Below, piece after piece: positions 16,587-25,024 of a DNA stretch of 54,194 nucleotides (position 1 is the stretch's first letter; each line of letters begins with the position of its first letter). The notes under the pieces are model-generated. The model was not told where the DNA came from, searched no databases, and saw only the letters and a list, made by a program, of their open reading frames with translations. The position numbers and the translations under genes were made by a program. Source of the stretch: Clostridiales bacterium. Lineage in GTDB: Bacteria > Bacillota > Clostridia > Christensenellales > Aristaeellaceae. The stretch is from positions 1-54,194 of the forward strand of contig SFIM01000014.1 in NCBI GenBank assembly GCA_004556155.1. Direction: 5' to 3'.

Positions 16587-16619
16587 GCGCGCGCTTTTGC
16601 ACAAGATAAAGCAAAGATC

Positions 16620-16646
16620 ATACCGCACAATTGATTTGTGCGGTAT
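16620..16646. terminator. Perfect hairpin between argS and dapF
   Basis: ATACCGCACAA (16620-16630) and TTGTGCGGTAT (16636-16646) form an 11-bp stem with a five-base loop. There is no T-run, so termination is doubtful. It lies 30 bases before the dapF start and could limit read-through or affect translation. Confidence 0.5.
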
Positions 16647-16676
16647 TGCTTGAAATGGTTGGAAGAGGGGAATTAC

Positions 16677-17510
16677 ATGCGTTTTACCAAGATGCAAGGA
16701 ATCGGCAACGATTATCTGTTCATCAATTGCTTTGAGGAATATGTGCCGGATCCTTCGCGTCTGGCGGTGGAAATGTGCCGTGAGCATGTGGGCGTGGGCG
16801 CGGACGGCATTGTGCTGCTGGAGCCGGGCGAAAGCTCGCCCTTTGCCATGCGCATTTTCAACCGCGATGGCAGCGAGGCTGAAATGTGCGGCAACGCCGC
16901 CCGCTGCATCGGAAAATTTGTGTATGAGCGCGGCATGACTGCGGATACGGCGTTTTCGCTGGACACCAGGAGCGGCATCCGTGCCCTGCAATTGCAGGTG
17001 CAGGATGGCAGGGTAGAATCCGTTACCGTGGATATGGGCACGCCGGTGCTCAATCCCAGCGAAATTCCGGTGGATCTGCCCGGCCAGATGGTGCTGCGCC
17101 ATCGCCTGCAGGTGCTGGGGCAGATGTGGTTTATCACCTGCGTCAGCATGGGCAATCCGCACTGCGTCATCTTTGTGCGCGATCCCGAGGTGCTCGATCT
17201 CAATTCCATCGGCCCAGCCTTTGAGCATTATTTCCTGTTCCCACGCCGCACCAATGTGGAATTTGTGCGCGTGATCAGCCGTGATGTGCTGCAAATGCGC
17301 GTCTGGGAGCGCGGCACGGGCGAAACCCTGGCCTGCGGCACGGGCGCATGCGCGGCGCTGGTGGCGGCGGTGCTGTGCGGTCATGCCGACCGCAAGGTGC
17401 AGATGAAGCTGGCTGGCGGCAACCTGATGCTCAACTGGAACGCCGAGGACAACCATGTATATCAAACCGGCCCGGCCGCCTTTGTGTTTGACGGCGAATG
17501 GCTGGGCTGA
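16677..17510 (+). CDS. dapF: Diaminopimelate epimerase
   Basis: A 277-residue cofactor-independent racemase that converts LL- to meso-diaminopimelate for lysine and peptidoglycan. The two catalytic cysteines are visible: C71 in EAEMCGNAARCIGKF and the second in TLACGTGACAAL near residue 218. The N-terminal signature FTKMQGIGNDYLFI is typical. AAGAGGGG precedes the ATG at 16677; an in-frame ATG at 16638 lies on the hairpin and was rejected. dapL, the preceding step of the same pathway, follows after 48 bases, supporting an operon and fixing the substrate with high certainty. Confidence 0.97.
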   Translation: MRFTKMQGIGNDYLFINCFEEYVPDPSRLAVEMCREHVGVGADGIVLLEPGESSPFAMRIFNRDGSEAEMCGNAARCIGKFVYERGMTADTAFSLDTRSGIRALQLQVQDGRVESVTVDMGTPVLNPSEIPVDLPGQMVLRHRLQVLGQMWFITCVSMGNPHCVIFVRDPEVLDLNSIGPAFEHYFLFPRRTNVEFVRVISRDVLQMRVWERGTGETLACGTGACAALVAAVLCGHADRKVQMKLAGGNLMLNWNAEDNHVYQTGPAAFVFDGEWLG

Positions 17511-17558
17511 GGCTTGGACTGATATCATTGCATTGCGCGGAGAGGAGCCTGTTTCGCT

Positions 17559-18764
17559 ATGCCTGCCCTGAACCCCTACCTTGCCTCCATGCCGGCGGGA
17601 TACCTGTTCCGCGAGGTAGCCAAGCGCATTGATGATTATCAGCGCAACCACCCCGAGGATAAGGTGATCAGCCTGGGTATTGGCGATGTTACGCGCCCGC
17701 TGTCTGCGGCGGTGACGCGCGCCATGGCCTCTGCCGCGCTGGAAATGGGCACAAAAGAGGGCTTTCGCGGTTATGGCCCGGAGGGCGGCTATCCTTTCCT
17801 GATCAAAGCGATCTATAAAAATCTGTATGAGCCGCGCGGGGTGACGCTGTCCAGCGACGAGATCTTTGTCTCTGATGGCGCCAAAAGCGATACTGCCGCT
17901 TTGCAGCAGTTGCTGTCCTCTGAGGCACGTATCGCCGTGACCGATCCGGTTTATCCGGTCTATATTGACAGCAACGCTATGACTGGCCGCGCGGGGGAAT
18001 ACCGCAACGGTCTGTGGTCGCAGGTAGAATATTTGCCCTGTACGGCGGAAAACGGCTTTGTGCCGCCGCTGCCGCAGCACTATGTGGATGCGATTTACCT
18101 GTGCTTTCCCAACAATCCCACGGGCGTGGCTCTGACGCTGCCTGAATTGCAGCGCTATGTGGATTGGGCTGTGCAGAATGGCGTGCTGATCTTTTATGAC
18201 GCTGCGTACAGCGCCTTTATCACATCCTCCACTGTGCCGCATACCATATACGAGTGCCGCGGGGCCAAGAGCTGCGCCATCGAATGCGGCTCGTTTTCCA
18301 AGCTGGCGGGCTTTACGGGCGTGCGCTGCGGCTACTGCGTGGTGCCGCGCGAGCTGTACGGCGGCACGCTGCACCGCATGTGGAGCCGCATGCAGTCTGC
18401 CCATCGCAATGGCGTATCCTATCCCGTTCAGCGCGCGGCCGAGGCGGTATTCACCCCGCAGGGCATGCGCGACTGCCGTGAAAATATCGACTATTATATG
18501 AACAACGCCCGCGTGATCCGCAACGCGCTGCGCGGCGCGGGTCTGGAGGTTTTCGGCGGTGTGGACGCGCCCTATGTGTGGCTTAAAACGCCGGGCGGCA
18601 TTTCCGGCTGGCAGTTTCTGGATTTCCTGCTGGAGCACGCGCAGGTGGCTGGCACGCCCGGCGAGGGCTTTGGCCCCAGCGGCGCAGGCTACTTCCGCTT
18701 GACGGCCTTTGGCACGGCCGAGCATACCCAGGAGGCTGTGACGCGCATCTGCCGCGCGCTGTGA
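17559..18764 (+). CDS. dapL: LL-diaminopimelate aminotransferase
   Basis: A 401-residue PLP enzyme that makes LL-diaminopimelate directly from tetrahydrodipicolinate, bypassing acylation. Family features are NPYLASMPAGYLFREVAKR at the N-terminus, SLGIGDVTRPL, the PLP site ECGSFSKLAGFTGVRCGY with the Schiff-base lysine, and FPNNPTGVAL. GAGAGGAGCC lies before the ATG at 17559. Pairing with dapF shows that this organism uses the DapL route. No terminator is obvious before the tRNA promoter that begins 28 bases later. Confidence 0.97.
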   Translation: MPALNPYLASMPAGYLFREVAKRIDDYQRNHPEDKVISLGIGDVTRPLSAAVTRAMASAALEMGTKEGFRGYGPEGGYPFLIKAIYKNLYEPRGVTLSSDEIFVSDGAKSDTAALQQLLSSEARIAVTDPVYPVYIDSNAMTGRAGEYRNGLWSQVEYLPCTAENGFVPPLPQHYVDAIYLCFPNNPTGVALTLPELQRYVDWAVQNGVLIFYDAAYSAFITSSTVPHTIYECRGAKSCAIECGSFSKLAGFTGVRCGYCVVPRELYGGTLHRMWSRMQSAHRNGVSYPVQRAAEAVFTPQGMRDCRENIDYYMNNARVIRNALRGAGLEVFGGVDAPYVWLKTPGGISGWQFLDFLLEHAQVAGTPGEGFGPSGAGYFRLTAFGTAEHTQEAVTRICRAL

Positions 18765-18792
18765 TCTTGGGTTTGCGCGATAAGTTTTTTGC

Positions 18793-18822
18793 TTGACAAG
18801 CTGGGGGATTCTGCTATATAAT
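18793..18822 (+). promoter_or_regulatory. tRNA-Leu promoter
   Basis: -35 TTGACA (18793-18798) and -10 TATAAT (18817-18822) are both consensus, with an 18-base spacer. Confidence 0.85.
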
Positions 18823-18854
18823 CATAATCAAATACGGCTTTAGACCGTATCCTT

Positions 18855-18941
18855 GCCGGTGTGATGGAATTGGCAGACGTAGTGGACTCAAAATCCACCG
18901 CCAGCGATGGCGTGCCGGTTCGAGTCCGGCCACCGGCACCA
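18855..18941 (+). tRNA. tRNA-Leu (anticodon CAA)
   Basis: The acceptor stem pairs GCCGGTG (18855-18861) with CACCGGC (18931-18937), followed by A and an encoded CCA. The anticodon stem-loop GTGGA-CTCAAAA-TCCAC gives anticodon CAA, reading UUG. A long variable arm (class II) and the TTCGAGT T-loop are present. Total length is 87 bases including CCA. Confidence 0.96.
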
Positions 18942-18975
18942 TCCGTCTCAAAAGAGACGGATTTTTTCTTTTTGC
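18941..18975 (+). terminator. Terminator of tRNA-Leu
   Basis: ATCCGTCTC (18941-18949) and GAGACGGAT (18954-18962) with an AAAA loop, followed by TTTTTTCTTTTT. It starts at the last base of the tRNA CCA. Confidence 0.92.
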
Positions 18976-19120
18976 TCGTTTCAGTCAAGATGTGTCTCGT
19001 TGCAGGAAAACGTCAAATTTTGGCCGCAAAATCCTGTTGAAATCAGGGGCTTTCCGTGATACACTGCGTATGCGCTTTTTGGCGCGGCACAACGAACAGA
19101 ACAAAGGAAGCCTTAGCTTC

Positions 19121-20494
19121 ATGAGAGCAAAAGCCGTTCATTCCATGACCGAAGGGCCGCTGGCACGGTCGATTCTTGCATTCAGCTTTCCGCTGATGCT
19201 GTTAAACGTCCTGCAGGCGTTGTTCAATATGTCGGACATCGCTGTGGTTGGCAGGTTTGCCGGGGCGGAGGCGCTTGGCTCCGTTGGCTCGACGGCCATC
19301 CTGGTCACGCTGTTTACCGGTTTCCTGATTGGCGTTGGCAGCGGTGTGAATGCGGTTACGGCACGGTTCTTGGGCGCACGGCAGCATAAAGACGTGGAGG
19401 AAACGGTGCATACGGCCATCCTGCTGTGCCTGATTATTGGCCTGGTCGAAATGGCACTGGGACAGATCTTTGCGCGTCCGCTGCTGGAGCTGCTGCATAC
19501 CAAGGATGAGCTGATTGATGGAGCGACGCTGTACCTGCGCATCTATCTGCTGGGTATCCCGGCGGCTGCCATGTACAACTACGGCAACGGCGTGCTCAGC
19601 GCGGCGGGCGATACCAAAAACCCGCTGTATATTTTGACCATCGCGGGCGTGGTCAACGTGATCCTGAATTTGTTCTTTGTCATCGTATGCAGGCTGGGCG
19701 TTGCAGGCGTGGCGCTGGCCAGCGCGATTTCGCTGTATCTGTCCGCCGGGCTGATTCTGCTTTCCTTGATCAGAAGTGCAAATATCTACGCCCTGCGCCG
19801 CAGCGCTTTGCGTATCTGCCAGGATAAGGCACGCCAGCTGCTTGCGCTTTCTTTACCTGCCGGTGCGCAGAATGCCATCTTTGCCATTGCCAATCTGTTC
19901 ATTCAGGCGGGTGTTAATTCCTTTGACGCGGTGATTGTAGAAGGCACGGCTGCCGCGACCAACGCTGACGCGCTGGTTTATGATGTGATGGCTGCGCTGT
20001 ATACTGCCTGTTCCAGCTTTATGGCGCAAAACGTGGGCGCGGGCAACAAAAAGCGCGTGCTGCGCAGCTATTTTATCAGCCTGGGCTTCTCCTTCTGCGC
20101 GGGTGCTTTGCTGGGAGGCGGATTGGTGCTGTTTGGACAGGAATTCCTCTCCTTGTTTACCACGGACGCCGCCGTGGTGGAGGCAGGCATGGTTCGCCTG
20201 ACTGTGATGGGCTGCTCTTACGCCTTTTCCGCGTTTATGGACTGCACCATTGCCGCCTCGCGCGGGCTTGGTAAAAGCGTTGTGCCGACGGTTATCGTTA
20301 TCCTGGGTTCCTGCGTATTCCGCGTGATTTGGGTCTATACGGTATTTGCCTATTTCCACACCATCATGTCGCTATATCTTTTGTACATTTGTTCCTGGAC
20401 GATTACCGCGACGGCGGAGATCCTTTATTTTGCGCATGTTTACCGGCATAAAACCATTGCGCCGCCTGCTGCGGCCATGGAGGAAATCGCATGA
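19121..20494 (+). CDS. MATE family multidrug efflux transporter
   Basis: A 457-residue polytopic membrane exporter with about twelve hydrophobic segments in two repeats. Family-like stretches are MTEGPLARSILAFSFPLML, FNMSDIAVVGRFAGAEALG and NYGNGVLSAAGDTKNPLY. It is only distantly similar to the MATE protein at 1707-3134 and belongs to the DinF-like or MepA-like subgroup common in Clostridia. AAAGGAAG lies ten bases before the ATG at 19121; an upstream open frame to 18992 overlaps the tRNA terminator and is unlikely to be translated. It overlaps the next gene by four bases. Substrate unknown. Confidence 0.9.
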   Translation: MRAKAVHSMTEGPLARSILAFSFPLMLLNVLQALFNMSDIAVVGRFAGAEALGSVGSTAILVTLFTGFLIGVGSGVNAVTARFLGARQHKDVEETVHTAILLCLIIGLVEMALGQIFARPLLELLHTKDELIDGATLYLRIYLLGIPAAAMYNYGNGVLSAAGDTKNPLYILTIAGVVNVILNLFFVIVCRLGVAGVALASAISLYLSAGLILLSLIRSANIYALRRSALRICQDKARQLLALSLPAGAQNAIFAIANLFIQAGVNSFDAVIVEGTAAATNADALVYDVMAALYTACSSFMAQNVGAGNKKRVLRSYFISLGFSFCAGALLGGGLVLFGQEFLSLFTTDAAVVEAGMVRLTVMGCSYAFSAFMDCTIAASRGLGKSVVPTVIVILGSCVFRVIWVYTVFAYFHTIMSLYLLYICSWTITATAEILYFAHVYRHKTIAPPAAAMEEIA

Positions 20495-21132
20495 GCGTTC
20501 CTGTACTGATTGGCACGACGAATCCAGCCAAGGTGAAGCGCTTTGAGCGGCTGCTGGATGGGAAAGATGTGGAGATTCTGACTCCGCCGATGTTGCATAT
20601 TAGCGGAGAGCCTGAAGAAACGGGGTGCTCGCCCGAGGAGAACGCGCGTATCAAGGCGCGCTTTTATGGGCGGTACTGCGATCGTGTGATCGGTAACGAT
20701 TCGGGGCTGTACTTCTTGAACCTGCCCGAGGACGATCCCCGGCAGCCTGGCCTGCATGTGCGCAGCCCGCAGGGTGCGCGGCTGAATGATGACGAGATGA
20801 TTGCCTATTACAGTGCGCTGGCTGCCTCGCTGGGCGGCCGGTTGCAGGCTTATTATCGGGATGCTGTGGCAGTGTCCCTTGCGGGCAAGGTGAGCAGCCT
20901 GACCGAAAATGATCAGGAAATTTGCCACGGCATGTTTTACATGGTGGATACGCCGCATGCGCTGCGAAATCCTGGTTGGCCGCTGGATAGTCTATCCATC
21001 TTGCCTGCCACGGGGCGCTACATTACGGATGCGGAGCTGAAAGCGCAGGCATGCGCCGAGCAGAACGACGCGACGCACAGCGGTTTTGAAAAGCGCCTGC
21101 GGGACTTTTTGCTGGATGCGCTGAAACTGTAA
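20491..21132 (+). CDS. RdgB/HAM1-like non-canonical purine NTP pyrophosphatase
   Basis: A 213-residue protein of the ITPase-like fold, expected to hydrolyse XTP and dITP to monophosphates and so clean the nucleotide pool. It keeps the N-terminal TTNPAKVKRFERLL (the family's TxNxxK motif) and the acidic GNDSGLYF loop (equivalent to DDSGL). The middle region is divergent, lacking the usual PGVYSARY, so the exact substrate may differ from classical RdgB. It starts within the stop of the MATE gene (ATGA overlap), so translation is coupled. Confidence 0.8.
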   Translation: MSVPVLIGTTNPAKVKRFERLLDGKDVEILTPPMLHISGEPEETGCSPEENARIKARFYGRYCDRVIGNDSGLYFLNLPEDDPRQPGLHVRSPQGARLNDDEMIAYYSALAASLGGRLQAYYRDAVAVSLAGKVSSLTENDQEICHGMFYMVDTPHALRNPGWPLDSLSILPATGRYITDAELKAQACAEQNDATHSGFEKRLRDFLLDALKL

Positions 21133-21138
21133 AATGAA

Positions 21139-21168
21139 CCCCGCTTTTGATGAAAATCAAAAGCGGGG
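21139..21168. terminator. Strong hairpin between convergent genes
   Basis: CCCCGCTTTTGAT (21139-21151) and ATCAAAAGCGGGG (21156-21168) form 13 perfect pairs with a GAAA tetraloop. It separates the RdgB-like gene from the convergent kinase gene and can serve both. Confidence 0.85.
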
Positions 21169-21174
21169 ATTGTA

Positions 21175-22107
21175 TTATGCTTGATTGTATCCTTCCAGGA
21201 AGCGCTGCTTAAACGCAGCGTCGCAGGTCATGCCTGCATCATACATGGCCTCGACTGCGCCGCCATAGACCGGGGGCGCGTCGGAATCGATGATCTGCAC
21301 CTGCTGGGGCGCATGGGCCTTAACGGCCTGCACATATTCCGGGAAGTGCTGGAAGATGCCGCCGTTAAGCACCAGCGGATAGCCGCCGCCGAAGCGGCGA
21401 TAGGCCGTCCATACCAGCTCGTTCAGGTCGGCGACGCATTCGTCGAAGATCTGCGCCGCCACGCGGTCGCCTGCGCGCCGCGCCTCGAATACCAGACGGG
21501 CAAAGGAGGCGATATAGGGTCGGCCGCCCGCGTAGATTTTTTCAAAGTGCGCTTCCATTGATTCGCCGCACTGCTGGGCGATCAGCTGGGTAAGCAGCGT
21601 TTTTTCACCGCGGCCATCCTGCTCCCGCGCTACGGCCAACAGGGCCTTTTTGCCCAGGATAAAGCCGCTGGCGCAGCTATCCACCAGGTAGCCCCAGCCG
21701 CCGATGTGGCCGTAGCTTTCGCCTTGCCGGTAGCACAGCGAGGAGCCGGTACCGCAGATCATACACGCGCCGTCGGTGTGACCCAGCATGGCCGAAATCA
21801 GGCAGTTGCCGTCCGGCTCGGTGCGGATATGATCGGCCTGCACCTGCGCGGCGATGGCCTCGTTGACACGATTGCCAAAGTATTCCAGGCAGGCGATACC
21901 GCCGTAGATGCTGAGAATATGAATGTTTTCAAAGTCTTTTAACAAGGTGTGGATGGCGTGCAGATAGCGGCGGCAGGCCTCGTCAAAACCTACGTCCAGC
22001 GGATTGGCGCCGGGGGTAACGCTGCGGCGAAGCACGCGTCCCGTGGAGTCAAAAAGCACCGCGTCAGTCTTGGTGCCGCCTACATCAAAAGCGATCATAC
22101 AATCCAT
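21175..22107 (-). CDS. BadF/BadG-type ATPase, N-acetylglucosamine kinase-like
   Basis: A 310-residue ASKHA-fold protein (BcrAD/BadF/BadG family). The phosphate-1 loop is FDVGGTKTDAVLFD at the N-terminus and the second phosphate loop is CGTGSSLCYR near residue 120. The adenosine region is VLNGGIFQ. In gut bacteria this family includes N-acetylglucosamine and other amino-sugar kinases. A sulfatase is transcribed divergently, so phosphorylation of a sugar released from a sulfated glycan is plausible. GGAAGGAT lies 12 bases before the ATG at 22107. The promoter overlaps a palindrome (22132-22143). Confidence 0.85.
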   Translation of the reverse strand: MDCMIAFDVGGTKTDAVLFDSTGRVLRRSVTPGANPLDVGFDEACRRYLHAIHTLLKDFENIHILSIYGGIACLEYFGNRVNEAIAAQVQADHIRTEPDGNCLISAMLGHTDGACMICGTGSSLCYRQGESYGHIGGWGYLVDSCASGFILGKKALLAVAREQDGRGEKTLLTQLIAQQCGESMEAHFEKIYAGGRPYIASFARLVFEARRAGDRVAAQIFDECVADLNELVWTAYRRFGGGYPLVLNGGIFQHFPEYVQAVKAHAPQQVQIIDSDAPPVYGGAVEAMYDAGMTCDAAFKQRFLEGYNQA

Positions 22108-22131
22108 AAGCGTTCGTATCCTTCCCTAAAC

Positions 22132-22143
22132 TGATATTTATCA
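22132..22143. promoter_or_regulatory. Palindromic operator candidate for the kinase gene
   Basis: TGATATTTATCA is a perfect palindrome apart from the central TT. It overlaps the kinase -10 box. The core ATATTTATCA recurs in direct orientation at 22168-22177, 34 bases away. Confidence 0.5.
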
Positions 22144-22168
22144 TAACGCCAAAATAAAAACATGTCAA
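22140..22168 (-). promoter_or_regulatory. Promoter of the kinase gene
   Basis: On the minus strand, -35 TTGACA (22163-22168) and -10 TATGAT (22140-22145) with a 17-base spacer. Confidence 0.75.
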
Positions 22169-22196
22169 TATTTATCACAATTTGCTGGAATTTTGA

Positions 22197-22226
22197 TTGG
22201 ACAAAACAAGCTGAATTGTGTATAAT
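22197..22226 (+). promoter_or_regulatory. Promoter of the sulfatase gene
   Basis: -35 TTGGAC (22197-22202) and -10 TATAAT (22221-22226), with an 18-base spacer. It diverges from the kinase promoter. Confidence 0.65.
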
Positions 22227-22283
22227 GAAATATGTTAACGTGTTCCGGCTAAAACTTGAGAGAAAATAGAAAGGATGCAAACG

Positions 22284-23726
22284 ATGAAAAGAAAACATGT
22301 GCTGATGTTTTTTACCGATCAGCAACGCTATGATACCATCCATGCGCTGGGCAACGATGAGATCGTCACCCCTGCCCTGGATCAGCTGAGCGGCGACGCG
22401 ATTGTATACGATAAGTGCTATACGCCCTCTCCCGTGTGCGTGCCTGCCCGCCTGTCCATGCTTAGCGGCCAGTACTGCGCCCGCACCGGCAACAACACCA
22501 ATAACAAGGCCCAGGTATACAACGGCGAGGGCTTCTATTCCGAATTTACCAAGGCGGGTTACAACAGCTGCTGCATCGGCAAGATGCACTATTATACCGA
22601 TCTGTATGCGCCCATGGGCTTCAAAAAGCGCCTTTCTCAGGAAGAAATGGCCCATCCGGATGACGACTATACCAAGTGGCTGAAGGCTTCTCCTTATAAG
22701 AACGTATTTGATTATAACGGCCAGCGCACCGAGCTGTATTATATTCCTCAGGTGTCGCAGCTGCCCATGGAAGCGCATCCCACCCAGTGGGTTGGCGATC
22801 GTTCGGTGGAGTTTATTGAAAGCTGCAATCCCGACGAGCCCATGTTCCTGGTATCGTCCTTCATTCATCCGCATCCGCCGTTCTGCCCGCCCGCGCCGTG
22901 GAACAAGATGTATCGTCATCCCATCCGCCGCGCCTTCCAGCCTGAGGATCGGGACAGCTACGAAGATCTGCTGCGCAACCGCTACACCCTGGATGCACTG
23001 GGCATTTCGCCTCGCCGGCTGGAGCTGCTTAATCAGCATTACTATGCCTGCATTTCCTTTGTGGATTATCAGGTGGGCCGCATCATTCAGGCGCTCAAGG
23101 ATAAGGGCATGTATGAGGATACCATCATCATGTATTCCTCCGACCATGGCGATCTGATGGGCGATTACCGCTCCATGGGCAAGCGTACCATGCTGGATGG
23201 CGCCAGCCACATTCCCTTCCTGCTGAAGGTGCCCGGCATGGCGCATGAGCGCCGCACCGAGGTATGCTCGCTGGTGGACGTGGCGCCCACGCTTCTGTCC
23301 CTGTGCGATATTCCCTATGACAAGGCGGAGTACGACGGCGTGAACCTGATGGACGAGCATCACGATGTGGTGTATTCCCAGTATTCTTCCGGCCCCAGCG
23401 CTACCTACATGGTGGCGTCCAACCATGACAAGCTGGTTTACAGTGCCATTGGCGACCGCTACTTCTACTTCGATTCCTTCCCGGAAGCGCATGATCGCTA
23501 TGATCCTGCCAACCCCCGCTGCCAGGAGCTCAAGACGCTGCTGGATGCGCACATGGCCTCCGACTGCTGCCCGCAGGTGGATACCCGCGTGATGGAAAGC
23601 CCTGCGCGTCAGGCTCCGCTGTCCTTCTATCCCAAGTTTGACGATCACGTCAACACCCGCAATGAGGAGATTGCCCGCATGCCCAAGGGCTACCCCATCG
23701 AGGTGGGCGATATTCCGGCTAACTAA
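22284..23726 (+). CDS. Sulfatase, cysteine-type arylsulfatase family
   Basis: A 480-residue type I sulfatase. The maturation motif CVPAR at residues 52-56 contains the cysteine to be oxidised to formylglycine. MFFTDQQRYDT near the N-terminus and YSSDHGDLMGDYRSMGKRTM carry metal and sulfate ligands. No signal peptide is seen, so it acts in the cytoplasm, presumably on imported sulfated sugars or glycan fragments. AAAGG lies nine bases before the ATG at 22284, favoured over the ATG at 22275. A cysteine-type sulfatase requires an anaerobic radical-SAM maturase (anSME); none is encoded in this window. The divergent sugar kinase suggests a shared pathway. Confidence 0.92.
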   Translation: MKRKHVLMFFTDQQRYDTIHALGNDEIVTPALDQLSGDAIVYDKCYTPSPVCVPARLSMLSGQYCARTGNNTNNKAQVYNGEGFYSEFTKAGYNSCCIGKMHYYTDLYAPMGFKKRLSQEEMAHPDDDYTKWLKASPYKNVFDYNGQRTELYYIPQVSQLPMEAHPTQWVGDRSVEFIESCNPDEPMFLVSSFIHPHPPFCPPAPWNKMYRHPIRRAFQPEDRDSYEDLLRNRYTLDALGISPRRLELLNQHYYACISFVDYQVGRIIQALKDKGMYEDTIIMYSSDHGDLMGDYRSMGKRTMLDGASHIPFLLKVPGMAHERRTEVCSLVDVAPTLLSLCDIPYDKAEYDGVNLMDEHHDVVYSQYSSGPSATYMVASNHDKLVYSAIGDRYFYFDSFPEAHDRYDPANPRCQELKTLLDAHMASDCCPQVDTRVMESPARQAPLSFYPKFDDHVNTRNEEIARMPKGYPIEVGDIPAN

Positions 23727-23744
23727 GCGTTTCTTGCAAAAAAA

Positions 23745-23778
23745 CAGCCGCATGTCTCAGCGATGAGGCATGCGGCTG
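23745..23778. terminator. Terminator after the sulfatase gene
   Basis: CAGCCGCATGTCTCA (23745-23759) pairs with TGAGGCATGCGGCTG (23764-23778) around a GCGA loop, with one G-T pair. An A-run precedes it, so it is also terminator-shaped on the minus strand. Confidence 0.75.
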
Positions 23779-23779
23779 C

Positions 23780-24400
23780 TGCTTTGTGTGGGGACGGGAG
23801 GGAGAATGAGGGAGACGAGGAGGGACGGTACTTTCTTGAGTCAAGAAAGTACCAAAGAACCGGTTTTTGCGTGAAAGTCTATTATTGAGTTAAACTGGGA
23901 GTGACCCTGGCCACCTGCCGCCTACCTGCCCCCGTGGCAGGGAAAAGCCTGAACCGCCCGGAGGAAAGCAAGCTTTCCTCCGGGCGTTTCCTGCTTTTCC
24001 CCTTGGTCTGGCTTCGCCAACCCTGCGCCGATTGCATCGGCGTGCCACGGGGACATAGTTGAGTGCGGGAATTCTGCGCAGCGATTAGCGATAACTGGGA
24101 AAAACCATCTACCAAAAGGCTTCTCCTTGAGGAGAGGCTCCGCCGTAGGCGGTGGTGAGGTGTAGACCATGCAATGGCCGTTATCATGACTATCTATAAG
24201 GTAACGCCGCTGCGGCGGCTACGGCCCTCACAATTCAGCATAGTCGTTTTGCAACGCTGACGCTTGCAAAACTCGTTGCCTCATTGGCACTGCATCCGCC
24301 TGTATCTGCCACAGAGGCGGATTGCGCGCCTCATCCGAGCGGCTAAAGCCGCCCAACTTCTCCTCAAGGAGAAGACTTTCATCGGCTGCGCCAAAGCAAA
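23780..24400. repeat. Noncoding repeat-rich block with several palindromes and an inverted repeat pair
   Basis: About 620 bases without a credible gene. It holds a palindrome GGTACTTTCTTGA-g-TCAAGAAAGTACC (23827-23853), a 15-bp perfect hairpin starting CGCCCGGAGG (23955-23986), a short hairpin CGCCGAT/ATCGGCG (near 24028-24044), and two inverted copies of a module beginning CTTCTCCTTGAGGAGA (24119-24170 forward and about 24325-24374 reverse). Each copy continues with a GCC/GGC stem and a GAGG tail. The structure resembles nonautonomous intergenic repeats of gut Clostridia. Open frames across it show no family resemblance. Confidence 0.75.
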
Positions 24401-24401
24401 A

Positions 24402-24428
24402 CGCCTTCTCCAAAAACTGAAGAAGGCG
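24402..24428 (-). terminator. Terminator of the GNAT gene
   Basis: CGCCTTC (24402-24408) and GAAGGCG (24422-24428). On the minus strand the stem is followed by TTTTGCTTT. Confidence 0.65.
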
Positions 24429-24458
24429 CAAAGTAAAACAAATGAAGAAAAGCCGATC

Positions 24459-25007
24459 TTACAGCTTTTTATACATCAGGTATTCGCTGGCATAGCTACC
24501 GTCCGGATAGCGCAGGGCATGCGGGCGCGTGCCGTACACCTGAAAGCCGTGCTTCAAATAGAGCGGAACGGCGCGGAAGTTATCGGCAACCACTTCCAGC
24601 TCCACCTGCTCATAACCACAGGCGCGGGCGCAGTCCAGCAACGTTTGCAGCATGCGGTTGGCAATCCCTTGCCGCCAATAATCCCTGCGCACCGAAACGC
24701 CGATGCCCGCGCGGTGCGCCAGCCGCAGAGCGCCGCCGATCGGATGCAGATCGAAATCTCCTGCGATAACGCCATCCACAAAGGCAAGAAGCAGCACGCT
24801 GCGGGGATCGGCCAGCTTGCTTTCAATCCAGGCAAGTTCCTTTTCGACCGTCTGCGTCCATTCGCCTGCGCCGCGGCTCAAGTAGGGTGATTCGCCAAAT
24901 ACCTGGTTGACATAGCCTACCAATGCGGCCGCGTCCTCCGGCTCGGCAGAACGGAGGGCGCATTCGCGGCCGTCATGCAGGGTAAAGGTGACAGGATCAA
25001 ATTTCAT
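24459..25007 (-). CDS. GNAT family N-acetyltransferase
   Basis: A 182-residue acetyl-CoA-dependent acetyltransferase. The cofactor motif A is GIGVSVRRDYWRQGIANRML, with the Q/RxxGxA pyrophosphate loop at RQGIA. Motif B (EVVADNFRAVPLYLKHGFQVYG) follows, as in RimI/YhhY-like proteins. AAGGAGG lies before the ATG at 25007. The methyltransferase gene ends 17 bases upstream on the same strand, so it may belong to the transcript from 27350, although it has its own terminator downstream. The acceptor substrate cannot be predicted. Confidence 0.9.
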   Translation of the reverse strand: MKFDPVTFTLHDGRECALRSAEPEDAAALVGYVNQVFGESPYLSRGAGEWTQTVEKELAWIESKLADPRSVLLLAFVDGVIAGDFDLHPIGGALRLAHRAGIGVSVRRDYWRQGIANRMLQTLLDCARACGYEQVELEVVADNFRAVPLYLKHGFQVYGTRPHALRYPDGSYASEYLMYKKL

Positions 25008-25024
25008 AATAGAACCTCCTTATT

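Noticed and set aside
16353..18725. Long minus-strand open frame of 790 codons opposite argS, dapF and dapL
   Set aside because: It is antisense to three certain genes and gives a His/Arg/Ala-rich protein without family features; it is a by-product of GC-rich codon use.
18992..19120. Extension of the second MATE protein to 18992
   Set aside because: The extra codons begin right after the tRNA terminator, lack a ribosome site and are not membrane-like.
22095..23753. 552-codon minus-strand frame opposite the sulfatase gene
   Set aside because: The sulfatase has a complete motif set on the plus strand; this frame shows none.
23882..24187. Minus-strand frames in the repeat block
   Set aside because: They read through hairpins and palindromes and have no ribosome site or homology that I can see.
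24264..24890. Plus-strand frame running from the repeat block into the GNAT gene
   Set aside because: The first part lies in repeats and a terminator, and the rest is antisense to the acetyltransferase.
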